DNA of 64,000 nt from Nocardioides jiangsuensis (lineage in GTDB: Bacteria; Actinomycetota; Actinomycetes; Propionibacteriales; Nocardioidaceae), in NCBI RefSeq assembly GCF_019679455.1, contig NZ_JAIEZQ010000002.1:1054001-1118000 (forward strand), read 5' to 3'. Below, one piece after another: positions 8,882 through 17,141 of the stretch. A program made the position numbers and the translations under genes. A model generated the notes under the pieces. The model searched no databases. It was given only the letters and a program-made list of their open reading frames with translations, and was not told the DNA's origin. Within the stretch, counting starts at the first letter, position 1; each line of letters opens with the position of its first letter.

Positions 8882-9276
8882 GACGTGGGGGCCTTCACCG
8901 CCAGCACCGGGCACAGCGCGTCGAGCAGGACCCGCTGCGCCGTGCTGCCCATGATCAGCTTCCCGACCGGGGTCCGGCGGCGGAGCCCGAGCACGATCAG
9001 CTCCGCCCGGTGCTCCGCGGCCGCGGCGAGGATCTCCTCGGCCGCGTCCCGGCCACGGATCGTGTGCTGGAGCACGTGCTCGAGCCCGGCGGCGTCGAGC
9101 TTCTCCTCGAGCGTGCGCACCTGGTCGGGCTGCGCGTAGCGCTGGTCCACCAGCGCGTCCCCGCGCGAGGTGTTCACCACCACGAGACGGGTCGCGCGCT
9201 GCGCGACCTCCCGCATCGCGTGCTCCAGGGCGGCCTCGCCCTCGGGAGAGGGGACGTAGCCGACGACGACGCTCAT
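8878..9276 (-). CDS. Universal stress protein (UspA family)
   Basis: A 132-residue single-domain universal stress protein. The N-terminus [20 protein letters not shown] is the first beta strand and helix of the Usp fold, and the C-terminal loop [27 protein letters not shown] contains the G-2x-G-9x-GS/T ATP-binding pattern, so nucleotide binding is likely. It sits inside a chain of overlapping genes: its ATG overlaps the TctA stop (ATGA) and its stop overlaps the MFS start (GTGA). Usp genes are found beside tripartite tricarboxylate transporters in other Actinobacteria, where they are thought to tune transport; that role is not proven here. Confidence 0.92.
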   Translation of the reverse strand: MSVVVGYVPSPEGEAALEHAMREVAQRATRLVVVNTSRGDALVDQRYAQPDQVRTLEEKLDAAGLEHVLQHTIRGRDAAEEILAAAAEHRAELIVLGLRRRTPVGKLIMGSTAQRVLLDALCPVLAVKAPTS

Positions 9277-10889
9277 GCGCGGGCCTCCGATCGGTGCGAC
9301 AGGGACAGGGAGCGCTCGGGGTCACGCCCGCCGGCCAGGGCCGCGGTGCCGGACGCGTGCGGAGCGTCCGTCGTACCCCCGGCGGCGGAGCCACCCGACG
9401 GGCCCGACCCGCCGCGGCGGAGCAGCTTGGCCAGCAGCGGCCAGGCCAGGATCACCGCGACGATCACGTAGACCACGACGGCGACCGGCTCGCTCCACAG
9501 CCCGGACACCTCGCCGCCGCTCAGCTGCAGCGACTTGCGCAGCTGCTCCTCCGCGCGCGGGCCGAGGATCAGCCCGATCACCAGGGGCAGCACCGGCAGC
9601 CCGAAGCGGCGCATCGCGAAGCCGAGCAGGCCGAGCACCAGCAGGATCGCGAGGTCGAACGCCTGGAGGTTCACCGAGTAGGCGCCGAGCGTGGCGAAGA
9701 ACAGGATCCCGGCGTACAGGTAGGGCCGGGGGATCTGCAGCAGCCGGGCCCAGGCCGGGGCGAGCGGCAGGTTGATCAGCAGCAGCAGCGCGTTGCCGAT
9801 GAACAGGCTCGCGATCAGCGCCCACACCAGCTGCGGCTCGCGGTCGAACAGCAGCGGGCCGGGCTGGATGCCGTAGCCGGTGAACGCCGCGAGCATGACC
9901 GCCGCGGTGGCGTTCGTCGGCAGGCCCAGCGAGAGCATCGGCACCAGCGTGCCGGCGGCGGAGGCGTTGTTCGCCGCCTCGGGGCCGGCGACGCCCTCGA
10001 TCGCGCCGTGCCCGAACTCCTCGGGCCTGGTGGTGAGGCGCTTCTCGGTGACGTAGGACAGGAAGGTCGGGATCTCCGCGCCGCCGGCCGGCAGCGCGCC
10101 GAAGGGGAACCCGTACGCCGTGCCGCGCAGCCACGGCTTCCACGAGCGCTTCCAGTCGTCGCGGCCCATCCACGGCTTGCCGACGGGGATGATCTGCGAG
10201 GCGGTACGGCGCAGGTGGGCGGCGACCCACAGCGCCTCGCCGACGGCGAAGATCGCGACCGCGACCACCACCACGTCGAGACCGTCGGAGAGCAGCGGCA
10301 GCCCGAAGGTGAGCCGGGGCTGCCCGGTGGTGTAGTCCATGCCGACCAGGCCGAGCGCGAGGCCGAGGCCGAGGGCGGAGAAGCCGCGCACCCGGGACGT
10401 GCCGAGCACGGCGGTCACCGCGAGGAGCGCGAGGACCATGATCGCGAAGTAGCTCGGGGAGCCGAGGCTGACCGCGAAGCCGACCACGACGGGGGCGCAG
10501 AGCACGAGCAGCGCGGTGCCGATCGTGCCGGCCACGAACGAGCCGATCGCGGCGGTGGCGAGTGCCTGCGACGCGCGTCCGGCCTTGGCCATCTTGTTGC
10601 CCTCGATCGCGGTGACCACCGACGACGACTCGCCGGGGGTGTTCAGCAGGATCGAGGTGGTCGAGCCGCCGTACATGCCGCCGTAGTAGATGCCGGCGAA
10701 CATGATGAACGCGCTGGTGGGCTCGAGGGCGTAGGTGACCGGCAGCAGCAGCGCCACGGTCATCGCGGGGCCGAGGCCGGGGAGCACCCCGACGGCGGTG
10801 CCGAGCAGGACGCCCACGAGGGCGTAGAGAAGGTTCGCGGGGGTGGCGGCAGTGGCGAACCCGTCGAGGAGCGAGGACCAGACGTCCAT
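9273..10889 (-). CDS. tctA: Tripartite tricarboxylate transporter, large membrane subunit TctA
   Basis: A 538-residue membrane protein with about a dozen helices. The signature [20 protein letters not shown] near residue 40 and the [20 protein letters not shown] loop are hallmarks of TctA. This subunit carries the substrate across the membrane by sodium- or proton-coupled transport, taking it from the periplasmic binding protein TctC, with small subunit TctB. The start ATG immediately follows the tctB stop (TAGATG). The C-terminal 60 residues are a low-complexity Gly/Ser-rich tail that the family does not normally need. The substrate (citrate, other carboxylates or something else) cannot be read from sequence. 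Confidence 0.95.
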   Translation of the reverse strand: MDVWSSLLDGFATAATPANLLYALVGVLLGTAVGVLPGLGPAMTVALLLPVTYALEPTSAFIMFAGIYYGGMYGGSTTSILLNTPGESSSVVTAIEGNKMAKAGRASQALATAAIGSFVAGTIGTALLVLCAPVVVGFAVSLGSPSYFAIMVLALLAVTAVLGTSRVRGFSALGLGLALGLVGMDYTTGQPRLTFGLPLLSDGLDVVVVAVAIFAVGEALWVAAHLRRTASQIIPVGKPWMGRDDWKRSWKPWLRGTAYGFPFGALPAGGAEIPTFLSYVTEKRLTTRPEEFGHGAIEGVAGPEAANNASAAGTLVPMLSLGLPTNATAAVMLAAFTGYGIQPGPLLFDREPQLVWALIASLFIGNALLLLINLPLAPAWARLLQIPRPYLYAGILFFATLGAYSVNLQAFDLAILLVLGLLGFAMRRFGLPVLPLVIGLILGPRAEEQLRKSLQLSGGEVSGLWSEPVAVVVYVIVAVILAWPLLAKLLRRGGSGPSGGSAAGGTTDAPHASGTAALAGGRDPERSLSLSHRSEARA

Positions 10890-11393
10890 CTAGAGCACCC
10901 CTTCCAGGATCCCGGCCGGCAGGTAGATGCCGAGGCCGAGGTAGAAGCCGTAGAACGTCAGGACCGAGAGCGCGACGGCGACCAGCGCGTCGCGCACGTA
11001 GTGCCGGCTGCCCAGCGCCCACACGCTGCCCCAGAACAGGATCGCGCCGGAGATGACCCAGCCGAGGCGGTCGATGAGCAGGATGTTGGCCAGGAAGACC
11101 GCGACGAGGGGGACCACAGTGCGCCACTCGGTCGGGTGGTCGAGGTCGACGTCCTCGCCGCCCTCGGCCTCACCGCGGCCGCCGCGGAGCACGTCGACGG
11201 CCAGCCACACGGCGCACGCCAGCAGCAGCGCCGCCACGAGGTAGGGGACCGTCCTCGGACCGACCGGGTCCGACTGCGAGTACGGCGCGCTCAGCTGCGT
11301 CGCGTCCCACAGGACGAGCCCCCCGACCGCCCCGAGCAGGGCCGCGAAGCCCAGCTCGGAGCGACCCTGGAGCCGGGTGGCCGTCTCGCTCAT
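10890..11393 (-). CDS. tctB: Tripartite tricarboxylate transporter, small membrane subunit TctB
   Basis: A 167-residue protein with four predicted membrane helices, the first near residues 15-32 (FAALLGAVGGLVLWDA). A charged cytoplasmic loop lies in the middle (LRGGRGEAEGGEDVDLDHPTEW). Size, topology and position between tctC and tctA identify it as TctB, which shows little sequence conservation in the family. The start ATG overlaps the tctC stop (ATGA) and its TAG stop abuts the tctA start, so the three transport genes are translationally linked in the order tctC-tctB-tctA. Confidence 0.9.
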   Translation of the reverse strand: MSETATRLQGRSELGFAALLGAVGGLVLWDATQLSAPYSQSDPVGPRTVPYLVAALLLACAVWLAVDVLRGGRGEAEGGEDVDLDHPTEWRTVVPLVAVFLANILLIDRLGWVISGAILFWGSVWALGSRHYVRDALVAVALSVLTFYGFYLGLGIYLPAGILEGVL

Positions 11394-12391
11394 GCCAGGC
11401 CCAGCTCGGAGAGCACGTTGACCACGCGCTCGTCCTGCTCCTCGAGGAACGCGCCGAACTCGTCGCCGGTGACGAACGCGTCGGTCCAGCCGTTCTGGGC
11501 GAGCGCCTCGTCCCAGCCCTTGCTGTCGTGCATGTCCTCGAGGGCGCCGACGAGCTCCGCGCGGTCGGCCTCGGTGATGCCGGGGGGAGCGACCAGGCCG
11601 CGCCAGTTGGTGAAGACCAGGTCGATGCCGGACTCGGTCAGGGTCGGCGCGTCGACGCTCTCGAGGCGCTCCTCGCCGCTGGTCGCCAGGACCCGGATCT
11701 CGCCGCTCTCGATCTGGTCGAGGAACTCACCGGCGCCCGAGGTGGCGAAGTCGAGCTTGTTGCCGAGCAGCGCCGGGAGCAGGTCGCCGCCGCCGTCGTA
11801 CGTCACGTAGGTCACGTCCTTGGGGTCGATCCCGACGGTCTGCGCGAGCTGCATCGGCAGCAGGTGGTCCGGGCCGCCGGCCGACGAGCCGCCGCCGACG
11901 GTGACCCCCGCCGGGTCGGCCTTCCAGGCGGCGACGAGGTCGTCGATGGTCTTGTACGGCGAGTCCTTGGACACCATCACCGCGCCGGGCTCCTCGATCA
12001 GCCGGGCCAGGGGGGTGGTCTCGTTCAGCGTCGCATCGGTCTCGTTGGTGTAGCTCGCGCCCACCACGCCGAGGCCCATCAGCATCGCGAAGTCGCCGTT
12101 GCCCTTCTCGTTCACGGTGCGGGCCAGGCCGACGGTGCCGCCCGCGCCCTCGAGGTTGAACACCTCGACGCCGGAGGCGATGCCCTCGTCCTCCATCACC
12201 TTCGCGGCGGTGCGCGCCGTGACGTCGTACCCGCCGCCGGCCGAGTTGGGGACCATCACGCGCAGGTCGGTCAGCGGCTCGCCCTCGGCGGCGCCGGCGT
12301 CACCGTTGCCACCGGTGACGCCACAGGCGGAGGCGGCCAGGGTGAGTCCGGTCGCCAGGGCGGCCAGCCGGAGGGTTCGGGTACGGCGCAT
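11390..12391 (-). CDS. tctC: Tripartite tricarboxylate transporter substrate-binding lipoprotein TctC
   Basis: A 333-residue extracytoplasmic binding protein. The N-terminus MRRTRTLRLAALATGLTLAA then SACG gives a lipoprotein signal peptide with cysteine at about residue 23, so it is membrane-tethered. The mature part has the Bug/TctC fold: LRVMVPNSAGGGYDVTAR at the start and GGGSSAGGPDHLLPMQLAQ in the middle, which form the carboxylate pocket. ATG 12391 is chosen for the downstream signal peptide and the GAGGAA site upstream; an upstream in-frame ATG at 12499 adds a Thr/Asn-rich stretch that would hide the signal peptide. It is the first gene of the operon and diverges from the sensor kinase that probably controls it. 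Confidence 0.94.
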   Translation of the reverse strand: MRRTRTLRLAALATGLTLAASACGVTGGNGDAGAAEGEPLTDLRVMVPNSAGGGYDVTARTAAKVMEDEGIASGVEVFNLEGAGGTVGLARTVNEKGNGDFAMLMGLGVVGASYTNETDATLNETTPLARLIEEPGAVMVSKDSPYKTIDDLVAAWKADPAGVTVGGGSSAGGPDHLLPMQLAQTVGIDPKDVTYVTYDGGGDLLPALLGNKLDFATSGAGEFLDQIESGEIRVLATSGEERLESVDAPTLTESGIDLVFTNWRGLVAPPGITEADRAELVGALEDMHDSKGWDEALAQNGWTDAFVTGDEFGAFLEEQDERVVNVLSELGLA

Positions 12392-12445
12392 GGTGGTTCC
12401 TCGTTTCCGTGTGTGTTGCGGGTCACGACCATGCTTCGCGGTCGG

Positions 12446-12566
12446 CGTGACGCCCGTCACGGTTGCGTTCTCAGTGGACGTTGTGTTCGTTGTGGTCACG
12501 CCGTCCGGCTGCCACCACGGCCCCGTCCGGTGTCATCCTTGGGGCGGCCCGTGACGGCCATCACGG
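12446..12566. promoter_or_regulatory. Paired inverted repeats in the tctC / sensor kinase divergent region
   Basis: The 237-base gap between tctC and the kinase gene contains two related dyads: CGTGACGCCCGTCACG (12446-12461) and CCGTGACGGCCATCACGG (12549-12566). Both have CGTGA/TCACG half-sites and their centres are 104 bases apart, about ten helical turns. They are good candidates for operators of the adjacent CitB-type response regulator, with looping possible. The second dyad lies where an upstream GTG (12551) could be read as the kinase start, which argues for the later start at 12629. Binding is inferred only. Confidence 0.5.
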
Positions 12567-12628
12567 TACGTCGACCCGGGTGGGTCGGCCACGAGACGCC
12601 GGCGGCGGCCGGGGAGGAGGTGCCCGAC

Positions 12629-14221
12629 GTGCGGCGACGCGAGATGTCCCTGGCGCGGCAGTACCTCGCCCTCCAGCTGCTCATCGTCCTCACCGTGCTC
12701 GTGATCGTGCCGGTGATCTCCCTGGCGCAGTCCGAGGAGGAGGTCCGCCGGGTCGAGGGCCGCCGGGCGCTCTCCGCGGCGGAGAACCTGGCCGCGAACC
12801 CCACCGTGCGCACCCGGCTGCCCGTCGCGCAGCCGCGGACGGACCGGGCGCTGGCCGCGGTGGGGGAGACCACCCGCACCGTGTCGGGGGCCTCCGACGT
12901 GCTGCTGGCCCGCCGGGACCGGACTGTGGTGACCTCCTCCGACCCGAGCCTCATCGGCCGGAAGCTCGACGTCGGCGACAGCACGGTGCTGGACGGCGCG
13001 GCGTGGACCGGGGTCACCGACCTCGGCGGCCGGGCGTCGGTGGTCGCGCACGTGCCGGTGCAGAAGATGAGCAGCGGCGAGCTGATCGGCTTCGCCGTGA
13101 TCGGCCGCGAGTACCCCTCGGTCGGAGAGCGGATGGCCCGGGCGGTGCCCAACCTGCTGACCTACCTCGCCGTCGGCAGCGCCATCGGCGTGGCCGGGTC
13201 GCTGCTGCTCGCGCGCCGGGTGAAGCGGCAGACCCTGGGCATGGAGCCGTCCGAGATCGCCGGCCTCGTCGAGCACCGCGAGGCGATGCTGCACGGCCTG
13301 AAGGAGGGCGTGATCGCGGTCGACCCGCACGAGCGGGTCACCCTCGCCAACGACAGCGCCCGCACCCTGCTCGACCTGCCCGGCGACTGCGTCGGGCGCA
13401 CCCTGGAGGAGCTCGGCGTCGACCCGCAGCTGCGCGAGGTGCTCACGCAGGGCTCGGAACCGGACCGGCTCGTGCTCGTCGGGGACCGGGTCCTGGCCTT
13501 CAACCGACGCCCGATGCAGTCGCACGGGCGGGTGATCGGCTCGGTCACCACCATGCGTGACCGCACCGAGCTCTCCTCCCTGGAGCAGGAGCTCGGCACC
13601 ACCCGGGCCACCTCCGACACGCTGCGGGCGCAGACCCACGAGTTCGCCAACCAGCTGCACACGATCTCCGGTCTGCTGCACCTGCAGGAGTACGACGAGG
13701 TGGTGCGCTTCGTCGACGGGGTGAGCCGGAGCCGGACCACGCTGTACGACGAGGTGACCTCCCGGGTCGACGACCCCACGGTCGCCGCGCTGCTCATCGC
13801 GAAGGCCAGCCTGGCCACCGAGCGCGGCGTGGCGCTGCGCCTGCTGCCTGACTCCCGGGTGGGCCGGATGGACGACCCCCTCTCCCGGGACCTGACCACG
13901 GTGGTGGGCAACCTCGTCGACAACGCCCTCGACGCGGTCGCGAGCCGGCCCGACGCGCGGGTCGACGTACTCCTGCGGGAGGACCCCGACGCGGTGCGCG
14001 TCACCGTGCACGACTCCGGGCCGGGTGTGCCGCAGGAGCACGCCGACGAGGTGTTCCGGCAGGGGTACACCACCAAGGCGGACTCCTCCGACGGCGGCCG
14101 CGGCTTCGGGCTCGCCCTGACCCGGCTGGTGTGCCGCCGCCGCGGCGGGGACGTGACCGTGCACAACGACGAGGGGGCGGTGTTCAGCGCCACGCTGCCC
14201 CGGCAGGAGGTGCGGACGTGA
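12629..14221 (+). CDS. CitA/DcuS-type sensor histidine kinase
   Basis: A 530-residue membrane kinase. It has one helix at the N-terminus (YLALQLLIVLTVLVIVPVIS), an extracytoplasmic Cache/PASp sensor of about 140 residues, a second helix (LLTYLAVGSAIGVAGSLLLA), and a PAS domain (EGVIAVDPHERVTLANDSAR). The phospho-acceptor helix RAQTHEFANQLHTISGLL is typical of the CitA/DcuS family. The ATPase domain has N box NLVDNALDAV, G1 DSGPGVP and G2 GRGFGLALTRL. GTG 12629 is preferred because GGAGG ends about nine bases upstream; GTG 12551 lies in a dyad. The stop overlaps the response regulator start. Family members sense citrate or C4-dicarboxylates, which fits control of the divergent TctCBA transporter. 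Confidence 0.93.
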   Translation: MRRREMSLARQYLALQLLIVLTVLVIVPVISLAQSEEEVRRVEGRRALSAAENLAANPTVRTRLPVAQPRTDRALAAVGETTRTVSGASDVLLARRDRTVVTSSDPSLIGRKLDVGDSTVLDGAAWTGVTDLGGRASVVAHVPVQKMSSGELIGFAVIGREYPSVGERMARAVPNLLTYLAVGSAIGVAGSLLLARRVKRQTLGMEPSEIAGLVEHREAMLHGLKEGVIAVDPHERVTLANDSARTLLDLPGDCVGRTLEELGVDPQLREVLTQGSEPDRLVLVGDRVLAFNRRPMQSHGRVIGSVTTMRDRTELSSLEQELGTTRATSDTLRAQTHEFANQLHTISGLLHLQEYDEVVRFVDGVSRSRTTLYDEVTSRVDDPTVAALLIAKASLATERGVALRLLPDSRVGRMDDPLSRDLTTVVGNLVDNALDAVASRPDARVDVLLREDPDAVRVTVHDSGPGVPQEHADEVFRQGYTTKADSSDGGRGFGLALTRLVCRRRGGDVTVHNDEGAVFSATLPRQEVRT

Positions 14222-14895
14222 TCCGGGTGCTCATCGTCGACGACGACTTCATGGTGGCCAAGATCCACACCGGCTTCGTGGCGCGCACCCCCGGCTTCGA
14301 GGTGGCCGGGGTCGCGCACACCGGCGCCCAGGCGCTGGCCGAGGTGGAGCGGCTCGAGCCGGACCTGGTGCTGCTCGACGTGTACCTGCCCGACACCACC
14401 GGGCTGGACCTGCTGCAGCGGATGCGCGAGCTGGTGCCCGACCTCGACGTCCTGGTGATCAGCGCGGCCCGGGAGGCCGAGACGGTGCGCCGGGCGCTGC
14501 GCGGCGGGATCGTGCACTACCTGATCAAGCCGTTCTCCTACGACGACCTGCGCGAGCGCCTCGAGCACTACCGGCAGGCGTACGGCGGCCTCGCGGCCGC
14601 GAGCGAGGAGACCGACCAGGCCGAGGTGGACCGGCTCTTCGGGCACGGTTTCGCCGGGGGGCGGGCCGAGACGCGCCTGCCCAAGGGGTTCTCCGCGGAG
14701 ACCCTGCGGCTCGTCGAGGAGCACCTGCGGGAGGCCGGGACCGACCTGTCCGCGGCCGAGACCGCGGCGCGGCTGGGGGTGTCCCGGGTCAGCGCCCGGC
14801 GCTACCTCGAGCACCTGGTGGACACCCGCAAGGCCGAGGTCCGGCTCCGATACGGCGAGGTCGGCCGCCCGGAGCGCCGCTACCAGTGGCGCTGA
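14218..14895 (+). CDS. CitB/DcuR-type response regulator
   Basis: A 225-residue regulator. The receiver domain begins at [16 protein letters not shown] with the acidic pair D9-D10, the phosphorylation aspartate in [10 protein letters not shown] (about D55), the switch Thr/Ser region (VISAA) and lysine in LIKPF. A linker follows, then a C-terminal helix-turn-helix ([24 protein letters not shown]) of the CitB type. GTG 14218 overlaps the kinase stop (GTGA), so the pair is stoichiometrically expressed. By family and position it should activate the divergent tricarboxylate transporter; the inverted repeats at 12446 and 12549 are candidate targets. Confidence 0.93.
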   Translation: MIRVLIVDDDFMVAKIHTGFVARTPGFEVAGVAHTGAQALAEVERLEPDLVLLDVYLPDTTGLDLLQRMRELVPDLDVLVISAAREAETVRRALRGGIVHYLIKPFSYDDLRERLEHYRQAYGGLAAASEETDQAEVDRLFGHGFAGGRAETRLPKGFSAETLRLVEEHLREAGTDLSAAETAARLGVSRVSARRYLEHLVDTRKAEVRLRYGEVGRPERRYQWR

Positions 14896-14992
14896 GCGAC
14901 GTCGCAACGCGCCCCGGAGTCGCCGTCGGCGTGTGATGTTGGGCGTCGGGTTAGCCCTGAAGGGTGTCGGGCCGTCATACTCGAAGGCGGTT

Positions 14993-16483
14993 ATGACTAC
15001 TTCTGCTGACACATCCGCGCCCGCGTCGCCGGCCGCGCTGACCACCGTCGCCATGGTCACCTTGGGCTGCGCGCGCAACGAGGTCGACTCCGAGGAGCTC
15101 GCCGGACGGCTCGAGGCGGGCGGCTTCCGGCTCGTCGACGACGCCAGCGAGGCCGAGACGGTGGTGGTCAACACCTGCGGCTTCGTGGAGGCCGCCAAGA
15201 AGGACTCGGTCGACACGCTGCTCGAGGCCTCCGACCTGAAGGCCGAGGGCACCACAAAGGCCGTGGTCGCGGTCGGCTGTCTCGCCGAGCGCTACGGCAA
15301 GGACCTCGCCGAGTCGCTGCCCGAGGCCGACGCGGTCCTCGGCTTCGACGACTACCCCGACATCGCCGGCCGGCTCCGGTCGATCCTGGCCGGGGAGCAG
15401 CACCACCCGCACACCCCGCTGGACCGGCGCAGGCTGCTGCCGATCTCCCCGACCGAGCGCGGTGCGTCCGCGGAGGCCGTGGTCGTCCCCGGCCACACCA
15501 TCGCCGCCCCCGACCTGCCGCTCGAGGGGACGCCGGCCGCCGGCCCCCGCGCGGTCCGCCGCCGGCTCGACGGTGGCCCGATGGCCCCGCTCAAGCTCGC
15601 CAGCGGCTGCGACCGCCGGTGCGCGTTCTGCGCGATCCCCAGCTTCCGAGGCTCGTTCGTCTCCCGTCGGCCCTCCGACGTGCTCGGCGAGGCCCGCTGG
15701 CTCGGTGAGCAGGGCGTCAAGGAGCTGTTCCTGGTCAGCGAGAACTCCACCTCCTACGGCAAGGACCTCGGCGACCTGCGCCTGCTCGAGACGATGCTGC
15801 CCGAGCTCGCCGCGGTCGACGGCGTGGAGCGGGTCCGGGTGTCCTACCTCCAGCCCGCCGAGACCCGTCCGGGCCTGGTCACCGCGATCGCCGCCACGCC
15901 GGGTGTGGCGCCGTACTTCGACCTCTCCTTCCAGCACGCCTCCCATGCGGTGCTCCGCCGGATGCGTCGCTTCGGCGACCCGGAGAGCTTCCTCGCCCTG
16001 CTCGAGCAGGTCCGCGCGCAGGCGCCGCTGGCCGGCGTCCGCTCCAACGTGATCGTCGGGTTCCCGGGCGAGACCGAGGAGGACGTGGAGATCCTGTGCG
16101 ACTTCCTCGAGGCGGCCCGTCTCGACGCGGTCGGCGTGTTCGGCTACTCCGACGAGGACGGCACCGAGGCGGCGTCGTACGACGGGAAGCTCGACGAGGA
16201 GGAGATTCGCGAGCGCACCGAGCGCGTCACCCGCCTCGCCGAGGAGCTCACCGCCCAGCGTGCGGAGGAGCGCTTCGGGGAGCGGCTCGAGGTCCTCGTC
16301 GAGTCCGTCCGCGACGGTGAGGCCGAGGGCCGCGCCGCGCACCAGGGGCCCGAGGTGGACGGGTCGACCACCGTCGTCGACCTGCCGTACGGCGTCCGGG
16401 TGGGCGACCTGCTGACCGCCGTGGTGACCGCCTCCGACGGTGTCGACCTCGTGGCGAGCGCCGCCGCGCCGACGAACGAATAG
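14993..16483 (+). CDS. rimO: Ribosomal protein uS12 (Asp) methylthiotransferase RimO
   Basis: A 496-residue radical-SAM enzyme that adds a methylthio group to the conserved aspartate of ribosomal protein S12. The N-terminal UPF0004 domain carries one [4Fe-4S] cluster bound by Cys in [21 protein letters not shown] and VGCLAERY. The radical-SAM cluster is in [18 protein letters not shown] (CxxxCxxC), and the end forms a TRAM RNA/protein-binding domain. [11 protein letters not shown] is the RimO rather than MiaB version of the motif; the MiaB paralogue is at 43606. ATG 14993 follows CATACT by about 11 bases with a weak GAAGGCGG site. The region around 15390-15570 encodes an extra linker between the UPF0004 and radical-SAM parts. 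pgsA follows 10 bases after. Confidence 0.96.
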   Translation: MTTSADTSAPASPAALTTVAMVTLGCARNEVDSEELAGRLEAGGFRLVDDASEAETVVVNTCGFVEAAKKDSVDTLLEASDLKAEGTTKAVVAVGCLAERYGKDLAESLPEADAVLGFDDYPDIAGRLRSILAGEQHHPHTPLDRRRLLPISPTERGASAEAVVVPGHTIAAPDLPLEGTPAAGPRAVRRRLDGGPMAPLKLASGCDRRCAFCAIPSFRGSFVSRRPSDVLGEARWLGEQGVKELFLVSENSTSYGKDLGDLRLLETMLPELAAVDGVERVRVSYLQPAETRPGLVTAIAATPGVAPYFDLSFQHASHAVLRRMRRFGDPESFLALLEQVRAQAPLAGVRSNVIVGFPGETEEDVEILCDFLEAARLDAVGVFGYSDEDGTEAASYDGKLDEEEIRERTERVTRLAEELTAQRAEERFGERLEVLVESVRDGEAEGRAAHQGPEVDGSTTVVDLPYGVRVGDLLTAVVTASDGVDLVASAAAPTNE

Positions 16484-16493
16484 GGTGGAGCCC

Positions 16494-17111
16494 GTGCCGA
16501 CGTCCGACCAGACCGCGCCGAGCAACTGGAACGTGCCCAACGCGCTCACCGTGCTGCGCATCGCGATGGTGCCCTTCTTCGCCTGGGCGCTGCTCGTCGA
16601 CGGCGGTGACTCCGTCCTGTGGCGCTGCGTCGCCTGGCTGCTCTTCGTCCTGGCGATGATCACCGACAAGATCGACGGCGACCTGGCCCGCAAGCACAAC
16701 CTGGTCACGAACTTCGGCAAGATCGCCGACCCGATCGCCGACAAGGCGCTGACCGGGATGGCGTTCATCGGCCTCTCGCTGATCGGCGAGCTGTGGTGGT
16801 GGGTGACCATCGTGATCCTGGTCCGCGAGTGGGCGGTGACGCTCATGCGGCTCTCGGTGGCCAAGCACGTGGTGATCGCGGCCGCGATGGGCGGCAAGAT
16901 CAAGACCGTCCTGCAGACCCTCGCCCTGGCCGGACTGCTGCTGCCGCTGCGCGAGCTGGAGGGGAACCTCGAGCCGGTCGGCCTGGCCCTGTGGTGGGTG
17001 TCGGTGGTGCTGATGGCCGCCGCGCTGGTGATGACGGTCTGGACCGGGATCGAGTTCTTCCGCGACGCGTTCCAGCAGCGCCGCGCCGCGAAGGCCCCCG
17101 CCTCCGTCTGA
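16494..17111 (+). CDS. pgsA: CDP-diacylglycerol-glycerol-3-phosphate 3-phosphatidyltransferase
   Basis: A 205-residue membrane enzyme that makes phosphatidylglycerol phosphate from CDP-diacylglycerol and glycerol-3-phosphate. The CDP-alcohol phosphatidyltransferase motif D-x2-DG-x2-AR-x8-G-x3-D-x3-D is complete: DKIDGDLARKH then GKIADPIAD. About five membrane helices follow the NVPNALTVLRIAMVPFFAW opening that is characteristic of PgsA. GTG 16494 has GGTGGAG just upstream and follows the rimO stop by 10 bases, so the pair is an operon. The rimO-pgsA ... cinA-clgR order is widely conserved in Actinobacteria. Confidence 0.95.
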   Translation: MPTSDQTAPSNWNVPNALTVLRIAMVPFFAWALLVDGGDSVLWRCVAWLLFVLAMITDKIDGDLARKHNLVTNFGKIADPIADKALTGMAFIGLSLIGELWWWVTIVILVREWAVTLMRLSVAKHVVIAAAMGGKIKTVLQTLALAGLLLPLRELEGNLEPVGLALWWVSVVLMAAALVMTVWTGIEFFRDAFQQRRAAKAPASV

Positions 17112-17141
17112 CCGCCCGCGGCCGGAGCCCGGCACGCGACC

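Noticed and set aside
7173-14895. Horizontally acquired island
   Set aside because: This block interrupts the conserved core order, but composition and codon use are like the neighbours and no integrase, transposase or flanking direct repeat was seen.
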